Below, piece by piece: positions 1 to 4,908 of a stretch of DNA of 7,883 nucleotides. A program made the translations under genes and the position numbers. Numbering within the stretch: position 1 is the first letter of the stretch; the number at the start of each line of letters is the position of its first letter. This DNA comes from Pedobacter schmidteae (GTDB lineage Bacteria > Bacteroidota > Bacteroidia > Sphingobacteriales > Sphingobacteriaceae): NCBI GenBank assembly GCA_945906015.1, contig CAMDQV010000087.1, positions 1 to 7,883 on the forward strand, written 5' to 3'. The notes below the pieces were generated by a model. It was not told the DNA's origin. It was given only the letters and a program-made list of their open reading frames with translations, and did no database searches.

Positions 1-172
1 TGCAATTGATTCGTCAAAACTTCAGGTAGATCTTGGATGGAAGCCGAGCTTACAATTTGAAGAGGGACTTGAAAAAACTGTCGATTGGTTTTTAACTAAT
101 GAGGAGTGGCTTCAAAGTGTTACCTCTGGTAATTATCAATCTTATTATAATGATCAGTACGGAAAGAGATAA
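1..172 (+). CDS. rfbB: dTDP-glucose 4,6-dehydratase, C-terminal fragment (cut by left edge)
   Basis: Only the last 56 codons are present, read in frame from base 2 to a TAA at 170-172; the gene starts outside the window. The fragment contains SSKLQVDLGWKP followed by FEEGLEKTVDWFLTN and ends in NDQYGKR. This is the typical C-terminal end of RfbB/RmlB, an extended short-chain dehydrogenase. There the 'LGW.P...FE.GL..TV.W' segment closes the substrate domain and the tail carries a 'W...V.SG.Y..Y' pattern. The enzyme converts dTDP-glucose to dTDP-4-keto-6-deoxyglucose in the cytoplasm, the second step of dTDP-L-rhamnose and related sugar synthesis for surface polysaccharides. The NAD-binding and catalytic parts are not visible, so another nucleotide-sugar dehydratase or epimerase is possible, but the tail fits RfbB best. 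It converges with the permease gene downstream. Confidence 0.82.
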   Translation, partial: AIDSSKLQVDLGWKPSLQFEEGLEKTVDWFLTNEEWLQSVTSGNYQSYYNDQYGKR

Positions 173-180
173 AACCTTAC

Positions 181-347
181 ATTTTCTTTTTTTCCTTTAA
201 CCTTTTTCCTTTGAGCTTTAGGCTTTCAGCTTTCCCCTTTCAGCTTTCCCCTTTCCCCTTTTAGCTTTCAGCTTTCCCCTTTCAGCTTTCCCCTTTTAGC
301 TTTAGGCTTTCAGCTTTAATCTTTCCCCTTTCCCCTTTCAGCCCCTT
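181..347. repeat. Pyrimidine-rich short-repeat array between convergent genes
   Basis: The whole space between the two convergent genes is built from CTTT, AGCTTT and CCCCTTT words. The 14-mer TTTCAGCTTTCCCC occurs exactly four times, as two tandem pairs (224-237 with 238-251, and 266-279 with 280-293). A 20-base word starting AGCTTTAGGC occurs exactly at 214-233 and 298-317. The + strand is nearly free of A, while the - strand is a purine tract with eight GGGG runs (complements of 234-237, 248-251, 255-258, 276-279, 290-293, 325-328, 332-335 and 342-345). The array begins directly after the permease stop codon, so it would form the 3' untranslated part of that mRNA. No classical hairpin terminator is visible for either gene here. 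I recall similar AGCTTTCAGCTTT-type intergenic repeats in other Bacteroidota, but this was not checked. Confidence 0.85.
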
Positions 348-1592
348 TTACTCATACCTAAGCGAATCCACAGGATCGAGCTTGGATGCTTTAACAGCAG
401 GGTATAGCCCTGATATTAAACCTACGCCAATACAAAGGGTTAAACCAAGGATAGTCCAGACCCAGGGCATAATGAATGATCCGCCCATTACCATAGAGAG
501 TAAATTACCAATGAGGATTCCTAGAAATACTCCTGTGATACCTCCCATTAAACAAATAACGATCGCCTCAATCAGGAATTGTCTGCGAATAACCAAAGGT
601 GTTGCACCAATAGCCTTGCGGATTCCTATTTCACGGGTTCGCTCTGTGACTGAAACGATCATGATATTCATCAGGGCAATTGCAGCCCCAATAAGTGTGA
701 TAGTCCCAATAACAATTCCTCCAATTCGGACAAACTTCAGGTTTTCAACTAGCGTCTGAGCAATTGCATCACTTTTTGTTATCTCAAAATTATTATCATC
801 AGATATTTTTAAATTTCTGACGTTCCTGAACAAGGCTGTTGCCTCGCCAATTGCATATTCCATTTGTGCTGGATCATCACTCATTACAGAAATAGTGAAA
901 GATGGATTTGTGATGGTCATTACCTGCTTGGCGCGAAGTAGAGGAATAACACAGATCTTGTCGCCACCAAAACCAACACTTGAGCCTTTTTCGGCTAGTA
1001 GTCCTACGATTCGGAATTTATTATTTCCAATACTAATTGTTCTGTTGATCGGATCTGCATTAGGAAAGAGTCGGGTCTTAATTTCATAACCTATAATTAC
1101 TACGCTTGTTCCATATTCAAGGTCCGATTGCGAAAAATTTCTGCCACTAGCTATTTTGTATCCGGCCGACATTAAATAATTTTCGTCTGCACCGAGAACA
1201 GAAATATTGGGATTGGTTTTTTCATTTCCATATTTTGCAGTTCCTCCAAATGAAGCAAAGGTATTTACGGATATGGTTGCGGGGAAGTCAAAATTGCTTT
1301 TAAATGCAGTGGCCTGTCTGTAATCTATTGATTTATATCTTTTAGGCCTCTGGCCACTTCCGCCAATCCGGATTCCGATACCCCTGTTTCTGATGGTAAA
1401 GGAATTAGCTCCCATGCTTGAGAATGTATTATTCAAAGATCCTTCAATTGCATCAATAGAGGTTAAAATGCCAACTAATGCGGTTATACCAATTGCTATG
1501 ATGATTGCAGTTAAAAATGTCCGAAGCTTATTGCCCTTCACAGATTGCATAGCAACCTTGACATTTTCAGAATAACTCATTGTTCCGGCCAT
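348..1592 (-). CDS. ABC transporter permease, MacB/FtsX type
   Basis: The 414-residue product has the MacB layout. A short cytoplasmic N-terminus ends in the KGNKLRTFLT motif, then come TM1 (about 25-45), a large extracytoplasmic MacB_PCD-like domain (about 47-285), and an FtsX domain with three helices (about 290-314, 339-368, 376-398). The cytoplasmic loop TERTREIGIRKAIGA (about 317-331) is the segment that couples to the ATPase, and the end SGLYPAVKASKLDPVDSLRYE is typical. Such proteins work as dimers with a separate LolD/MacB-like ATPase in mechanotransmission, lipoprotein release or efflux of peptides and drugs; the substrate cannot be told here. No ATPase gene lies next to it. The Met at 1580 (MSYSENVKVA) is an equally good or better start than 1592, because homologues usually begin close to 'YSEN' and a terminator hairpin lies just upstream. 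Conserved family, high confidence in class, low in substrate. Confidence 0.9.
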   Translation of the reverse strand: MAGTMSYSENVKVAMQSVKGNKLRTFLTAIIIAIGITALVGILTSIDAIEGSLNNTFSSMGANSFTIRNRGIGIRIGGSGQRPKRYKSIDYRQATAFKSNFDFPATISVNTFASFGGTAKYGNEKTNPNISVLGADENYLMSAGYKIASGRNFSQSDLEYGTSVVIIGYEIKTRLFPNADPINRTISIGNNKFRIVGLLAEKGSSVGFGGDKICVIPLLRAKQVMTITNPSFTISVMSDDPAQMEYAIGEATALFRNVRNLKISDDNNFEITKSDAIAQTLVENLKFVRIGGIVIGTITLIGAAIALMNIMIVSVTERTREIGIRKAIGATPLVIRRQFLIEAIVICLMGGITGVFLGILIGNLLSMVMGGSFIMPWVWTILGLTLCIGVGLISGLYPAVKASKLDPVDSLRYE

Positions 1593-1600
1593 AGCATAAA

Positions 1601-1635
1601 TATAAAAAGTCCTGCTAGTTTGACAGCAGGACTTT
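1601..1635 (-). terminator. Intrinsic terminator after the Fe-S carrier gene
   Basis: A perfect 11-bp stem (AAAGTCCTGCT at 1606-1616 pairing with AGCAGGACTTT at 1625-1635) encloses an 8-base loop. On the - strand the stem is followed by a T-run (complement of A5 at 1604-1608) and further T-rich sequence. It lies 22 bases after the stop of the Fe-S carrier gene, so it should end that transcript. The + strand side has no T tract after the stem, so it acts in one direction. It ends only about ten bases before the first possible start codon of the permease. Confidence 0.88.
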
Positions 1636-1657
1636 ATAAAATGTTACAAAAATATTT

Positions 1658-2011
1658 TTAAACTGAGAATGATGTGCCACAACCGCAGGTACTGCTGGCA
1701 TTTGGGTTACTGAAAGTAAATCCACGTGCATTTAATCCATCTTTGAAATCAACTTCCATACCGGCTAGGTATAAACCATGTGCCTTGTGCATAAACACTG
1801 TGATTTCATCAATATTATATTCCTGATCGCCTTCCTTCTTCTGATCAAAACCTAAAATATAATTCATTCCTGCACAACCCCCTCCTTCAACTCCCAAACG
1901 TAATCCGTAATCTGAACCTAGTTCCTGCTGCTGAATAAGTTTTTTTATTTCTTTCTTAGCCCCATCCGTTAAGGTAACTGGTGCAGTAAGATTTGCAATT
2001 TCTGTGCTCAT
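1658..2011 (-). CDS. Iron-sulfur cluster assembly carrier, HesB/IscA/SufA family
   Basis: The 117-residue protein is a full-length A-type carrier. The three signature cysteines are present: Cys46 in GGGCAGMNY, and Cys109 and Cys111 in the C-terminal TCGCG motif. The usual 'VTLTDGAKKEIKKL' N-terminal helix, 'GLRLGVEGGGC' and the 'GLNARGFTFSNPNA' segment before the CGC are all in place. A-type carriers bind a [2Fe-2S] or [4Fe-4S] cluster, or iron, through these cysteines and pass clusters from the SUF/ISC scaffold to apo-enzymes in the cytoplasm. IscA, SufA and ErpA cannot be separated by sequence alone, so no symbol is given. No suf or isc genes adjoin it. It stands as a single-gene unit with its own terminator downstream and a promoter element upstream, divergent from the membrane-protein/mutase operon. 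Confidence 0.95.
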   Translation of the reverse strand: MSTEIANLTAPVTLTDGAKKEIKKLIQQQELGSDYGLRLGVEGGGCAGMNYILGFDQKKEGDQEYNIDEITVFMHKAHGLYLAGMEVDFKDGLNARGFTFSNPNASSTCGCGTSFSV

Positions 2012-2032
2012 ATTTCTTTTAAAATCTTATCG

Positions 2033-2040
2033 CAAATATA
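2033..2040 (-). promoter_or_regulatory. Candidate Bacteroidota -7 promoter element for the Fe-S carrier gene
   Basis: Read on the - strand this is TATATTTG, an exact match to the Bacteroidota -7 consensus TAnnTTTG. It lies 21 bases before the ATG at 2011, which would give a very short leader. I see no convincing TTTG -33 box at the expected distance upstream, so the call rests on the -7 element and its position in a 94-base divergent gap. Confidence 0.45.
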
Positions 2041-2105
2041 CGTGAAATTGCTCACTTTTGTTTTAATTCACAGCTTTTTGACCATCTGTTAACAATTGCA
2101 GAATC

Positions 2106-2639
2106 ATGAATGATATTACTTTTTTGTTTGATATGGTTAAATATACGTTTTCAGGTCTCCTGGTATTCTTTGCCGCCTGGTATTTTGTGAAGCCATTGCT
2201 TTTGCAAAATCTTAACTTTCAGAGGCTAGAATTAAAGAAAGCCGGACTTATACATACCCTTCCATTAAGGCTACAGGCTTATGAGCGTACAGTATTATTC
2301 TTAGAAAGAATCAATCCTTCAAATTTACTGGTTCGTTTGCATGTGCCTGGTATGAGCGCTATTGAAATGCAAAAACTTATCATCACTGAAATCCGATCTG
2401 AATATCAGCACAATATCTCCCAGCAGATCTACGTGACTGAAATGTCATGGTCTGTGGTAAAAAGAATCAAAGAACAGACTATTGGAATCATCAGTAGTGC
2501 TGCAAATGCTTTGCCGGCTGAGGCAAGTGCGATGGACTTGAGTAAATCGGTTCTCAAGCATCTGGCTAATCTGGAAAGCGAAAATCCATATGACCTTGCG
2601 CTGAGCATTGTAAAAAAGGATATTCAGTCTTTATTTTAA
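2106..2639 (+). CDS. Single-pass membrane protein of unknown function (Bacteroidota-type family)
   Basis: This 177-residue protein has one predicted transmembrane helix near the N-terminus (about residues 13-34, rich in F, L, V, A and W). Basic residues follow (Arg40, Lys44, Lys45), which suggests that the remaining ~140 residues face the cytoplasm. That part reads as mostly helical, with LPLRLQAYERTVLFLERINP (about 52-71) and a YVTEMSWSVVKRIKEQT segment (about 110-126) as the most motif-like stretches. There is no signal peptidase site, no lipobox and no enzyme motif. I believe it belongs to an uncharacterised Bacteroidota family (possibly the one listed as DUF7935; unchecked). The stop codon is four bases from the start of the mutase gene, so the two are almost surely co-transcribed. 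A role beside the mutase is only an inference from this spacing. Confidence 0.85.
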   Translation: MNDITFLFDMVKYTFSGLLVFFAAWYFVKPLLLQNLNFQRLELKKAGLIHTLPLRLQAYERTVLFLERINPSNLLVRLHVPGMSAIEMQKLIITEIRSEYQHNISQQIYVTEMSWSVVKRIKEQTIGIISSAANALPAEASAMDLSKSVLKHLANLESENPYDLALSIVKKDIQSLF

Positions 2640-2643
2640 ACAA

Positions 2644-4188
2644 ATGAGTGAAAAAAAAATTAAAACTAGTTCAGGCATTGAAATAAAGGAAGTCTATACA
2701 GAACCTAAAAGTCTGGAATTGCCTGGTGAATTCCCTTTTACCCGTGGAATTCAAAAGGACATGTACAGGGGTCGAATGTGGACTATGCGTCAGTATGCAG
2801 GATTTTCTACTGCTTTTGAATCAAATAAGCGGTATCATTATTTGCTTTCACAGGGCACAACCGGATTATCTGTGGCTTTTGACCTTCCTACACAGATCGG
2901 CTATGACTCAGACCATGAAATGTCTGATGGTGAAGTTGGAAAAGTAGGCGTGGCAATTGATTCACTTATGGATATGGAGATTCTTTTTGATGGAATCGAT
3001 CTTAGTAAAGTGACTAGCTCAATGACCATTAATGCTACTGCACCAATCTTATTGGCCATGTATATTTGCCTGGCAAAAAAGCAGGGTGCCGATTTGAAGC
3101 AGATTTCAGGAACTATTCAGAATGATATATTGAAGGAATATGCTGCTCGCGGAACTTATATTTATCCGCCTAAGGCATCTATGCGACTTATTACAGATGT
3201 TTTTGAATTCTGTAGTAAAGAACTTCCAAAATGGAATACCATTTCTATATCCGGATATCATATTCGGGAGGCAGGGTCAACGGCGGTGCAGGAACTCGCT
3301 TTTACATTAGCCAATGGGAAGGCTTATCTTCAGGCAGCTATAGACAAAGGTTTGGATATTGATGTTTTCGCCAAACGTCTTTCTTTCTTTTTTAACTGTC
3401 ACAATAATTTTTTTGAAGAAATAGCAAAATTTCGTGCTGCCAGAAGAATGTGGGCAAAACTTACAAAAAGCATGGGTGCAACAGATCCTGCTTCTCAGAA
3501 ACTGCGTTTTCATACGCAAACAGGAGGCTCAACATTAACAGCTCAACAGCCGCTTAATAATGTGATCAGGGTAACTAATCAGGCAATGGCAGCAGTATTG
3601 GGCGGAACACAATCTTTACATACCAATGGATTTGATGAAGCACTTTCATTACCAACCGAGGCTGCAGCAAAGGTGGCCTTAAGAACACAGCAAATCATCG
3701 CATTTGAAAGCGGGGTTACTGACACGGTCGATCCGCTTGCAGGCTCTTTCTTTGTGGAATCTTTAACCGATGAAATTGAAGCAGCTGCATGGAAATATAT
3801 TGAAATTATTGACGCAAAAGGGGGGTCAGTAGCAGCAATTGAAGAAGGATATATTCAAAATGAAATTGCTAATTCGGCTTATCAGTATCAAAAAGACATA
3901 GAAAGTGAAGAAGCTATCTTGGTGGGAGTAAATAAATATGTAGATGCCGAAGGGTTAAAACCAGAAGTTTTCCGTGTAGATGATTCTATCCGCAAAGTAC
4001 AGATCGATAAACTGATTAGTCTTCGAGCTAAAAGAGACGGATTGGCTGTTGATAAAGCTTTGGAAGCCTTAAGGGTTTCTGTACAGAATGGCTTAAATAC
4101 AATGCCTTATATTATAGATGCAGTAGAGGTATATGCTACTTTAGGCGAGATAGCTGATGTTTTTAGAAAAGAGTTTGGCGAATATTAA
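2644..4188 (+). CDS. Methylmalonyl-CoA mutase, catalytic subunit without B12-binding domain
   Basis: The 514-residue protein matches the TIM-barrel catalytic part of coenzyme B12-dependent acyl-CoA mutases. Against Propionibacterium MutB numbering, recalled from memory, a constant offset of 38 places Tyr51 (RQYAGF) on Tyr89, Gln159 (GTIQND) on Gln197, Arg169 (KEYAARG) on Arg207, and Tyr205-His206 (SGYH) on Tyr243-His244. Tyr89 and Arg207 mark methylmalonyl-CoA specificity; isobutyryl-CoA mutase has Phe and Gln there and hydroxyisobutyryl-CoA mutase has Ile for the Tyr. Other family blocks include GLSVAFDLPTQIGYDSD and GGTQSLHTNGFDEAL. The protein ends where the linker would lead into the cobalamin domain; there is no DxHxxG motif. 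It should therefore pair with a separate small B12-binding subunit, which is not in this window. The reaction interconverts methylmalonyl-CoA and succinyl-CoA in propionate metabolism. Second gene of an operon with the membrane protein. Confidence 0.95.
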   Translation: MSEKKIKTSSGIEIKEVYTEPKSLELPGEFPFTRGIQKDMYRGRMWTMRQYAGFSTAFESNKRYHYLLSQGTTGLSVAFDLPTQIGYDSDHEMSDGEVGKVGVAIDSLMDMEILFDGIDLSKVTSSMTINATAPILLAMYICLAKKQGADLKQISGTIQNDILKEYAARGTYIYPPKASMRLITDVFEFCSKELPKWNTISISGYHIREAGSTAVQELAFTLANGKAYLQAAIDKGLDIDVFAKRLSFFFNCHNNFFEEIAKFRAARRMWAKLTKSMGATDPASQKLRFHTQTGGSTLTAQQPLNNVIRVTNQAMAAVLGGTQSLHTNGFDEALSLPTEAAAKVALRTQQIIAFESGVTDTVDPLAGSFFVESLTDEIEAAAWKYIEIIDAKGGSVAAIEEGYIQNEIANSAYQYQKDIESEEAILVGVNKYVDAEGLKPEVFRVDDSIRKVQIDKLISLRAKRDGLAVDKALEALRVSVQNGLNTMPYIIDAVEVYATLGEIADVFRKEFGEY

Positions 4189-4240
4189 GGCCTGATGTAA
4201 TTCATTTCTTCCTTCACTATTGTTAGGTTTTATGCAATTC

Positions 4241-4286
4241 CAGATAGTTTATTAACTTCTCCATTATCTGATTATAGCTTTTTTTT
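4241..4286 (+). terminator. Weak possible terminator after the mutase gene
   Basis: A 6-bp inverted repeat (CAGATA at 4241-4246, TATCTG at 4265-4270) with an 18-base loop is followed, after eight bases, by a run of eight T (4279-4286). It lies 52 bases after the mutase stop codon. The stem is short and the loop long, so this is a modest candidate, offered because no better one is visible. Confidence 0.3.
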
Positions 4287-4447
4287 ATGTTAATGATGGA
4301 TTTCTCAACTAATTTGCTTGATTTTTTGACGTGCATTTTATTATTGAACAATATTGACTCGGGACATTGTTATTTTCTAGGCCATTTTCTTACTAAAAGC
4401 TAGAATTTAAGCATCTATATTAACCTGCCGGAGATGAAAAATTAAAC

Positions 4448-4474
4448 ATAAAAATTTTGACTAAAAATTTTTAT
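4448..4474. repeat. AT-only 11-bp hairpin with 5-base loop
   Basis: ATAAAAATTTT (4448-4458) is the exact reverse complement of AAAATTTTTAT (4464-4474), with the loop GACTA between. The same bases also form a direct repeat of TAAAAATTTT at 13-base spacing. All stem pairs are A-T. It is a plausible cruciform or easily melted element in the region before dnaA. Confidence 0.6.
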
Positions 4475-4478
4475 CGGC

Positions 4479-4621
4479 AACCATGAAATTCAGAATATTT
4501 ATGTGATTATTCGACAGAATAAAACCATTATTAATTGAAATAGTACAGAAAGTCAAGTTTTGTTTATTTAATCAGAATTGTTGGCCAATGGAAAAATAAT
4601 TATTCAGAAAGTTTCATGGTT
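4479..4621. repeat. Widely spaced 10-bp inverted repeat pair
   Basis: AACCATGAAA at 4479-4488 is exactly matched in reverse complement by TTTCATGGTT at 4612-4621, 123 bases away. It contains G and C, so it is less likely than its neighbours to arise from base composition alone. Function unknown; a protein-binding site pair or the remnant ends of a small element are possible. Confidence 0.4.
4507..4522. repeat. Small hairpin, 6-bp stem and 4-base loop
   Basis: TTATTC (4507-4512) pairs with GAATAA (4517-4522) around the loop GACA. Short and possibly due to chance in AT-rich sequence; recorded as part of the inverted-repeat cluster before dnaA. Confidence 0.3.
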
Positions 4622-4707
4622 CAGTAATAAAAATGACTTTTAAATGCGTATGTTCATAAATACATTATATAATGTAAATTTTGCTATAAATAGTACACTA
4701 TTTCAAT
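4534..4707. repeat. Three related copies of an ATTGAAATAGT word, including a tight inverted repeat
   Basis: ATTGAAATAGT occurs on the + strand at 4534-4544 and exactly on the - strand at 4697-4707. The - strand copy is part of a compact inverted repeat: AAATAGT (4688-4694), two bases, ACTATTT (4697-4703). The + strand copies share AAATAGTACA (4538-4547 and 4688-4697). A repeated, dyad-symmetric word of this size resembles an operator for a dimeric regulator, but no regulator is encoded nearby. Confidence 0.4.
4661..4676. repeat. Perfect 16-bp palindrome
   Basis: TACATTATATAATGTA reads the same on both strands with no spacer; the symmetry stops at the flanking A on each side. It lies 12 bases before the AAATAGT inverted repeat. 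It could be a binding site for a dimeric DNA-binding protein; only A-T pairs apart from one C and one G. Confidence 0.5.
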
Positions 4708-4729
4708 CAAAATTTTATTAAATAATCGC

Positions 4730-4760
4730 TTTTTTATCTTCATAGTTAAATGATAAAAAA
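4730..4760. repeat. AT-rich inverted repeat with 13-base loop
   Basis: TTTTTTATC (4730-4738) is the reverse complement of GATAAAAAA (4752-4760). The arm composition is simple, so this may be chance. It could act as a weak hairpin or as a bent-DNA tract pair upstream of dnaA. Confidence 0.3.
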
Positions 4761-4855
4761 AATAAGTTATTCTCCTGATTTTCAATAAGTTGTAACTAAT
4801 TTAAAATTATAATTTTTTAATCAATTTTTTTTCCGATAATTGAGACTCCAAAGAG

Positions 4856-4864
4856 TTATCAACA
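4856..4864 (+). promoter_or_regulatory. DnaA-box-like nonamer upstream of dnaA
   Basis: TTATCAACA differs at one base from the classical DnaA box TTATCCACA. It lies 44 bases before the dnaA start codon, just after an A/T-only run, the usual place for a box through which DnaA represses its own promoter. It is the only close match I find in the 720-base region on either strand. Confidence 0.5.
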
Positions 4865-4908
4865 TTTCTTTCGGCACAGATTGTAAATCAGTTTATTAGT
4901 AAAATAAT

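Larger units (their letters stand above)
4189..4908. other. 720-base AT-rich gene-free region before dnaA; candidate dnaA control/origin region
   Basis: No convincing reading frame, tRNA or rRNA is visible on either strand. The region is strongly AT-rich; a hand count of 4681-4860 gives 35 G or C in 180 bases (about 19%). It holds several short inverted repeats (listed separately), an almost pure A/T run at 4801-4832, and one DnaA-box-like nonamer at 4856-4864. Two poorer TTATC-type nonamers with two mismatches to TTATCCACA occur at 4471-4479 and 4734-4742. Length, AT content and position before dnaA fit a dnaA promoter region or part of an origin, but a normal bacterial oriC has a cluster of good boxes, which I do not see. 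Untranslated leader, small RNA or decayed gene remain possible. Confidence 0.5.

Noticed and set aside
214..345. CRISPR array
   Set aside because: The repeats are 14-20 bases, partly tandem with no unique spacers, and the sequence between copies is the same low-complexity pyrimidine text. No cas genes are present.
234..345. Classical G-quadruplex on the - strand
   Set aside because: Eight GGGG runs exist, but no four consecutive runs have loops of seven bases or less. Only a long-loop form is possible, so it was kept as a hypothesis within the repeat finding and not called as a feature.
382..759. 125-codon + strand reading frame inside the permease gene
   Set aside because: It lies antisense to a well-conserved FtsX domain, and its translation has no family features; it is a shadow frame. 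The same holds for 895-1089 and 1393-1575.
2012..2105. Cobalamin riboswitch controlling the mutase operon
   Set aside because: The gap is only 94 bases, shared with a divergent gene, and lacks a B12-box-like conserved block.
3307..3519. 70-codon - strand reading frame inside the mutase gene
   Set aside because: Antisense to conserved catalytic sequence, with no recognisable protein character. The + strand frame at 2726-2947 is rejected for the same reason.
4189..4908. Confident oriC call
   Set aside because: Only one nonamer is within one mismatch of TTATCCACA, and a cluster is expected. Without GC skew from the whole chromosome the call cannot be supported.
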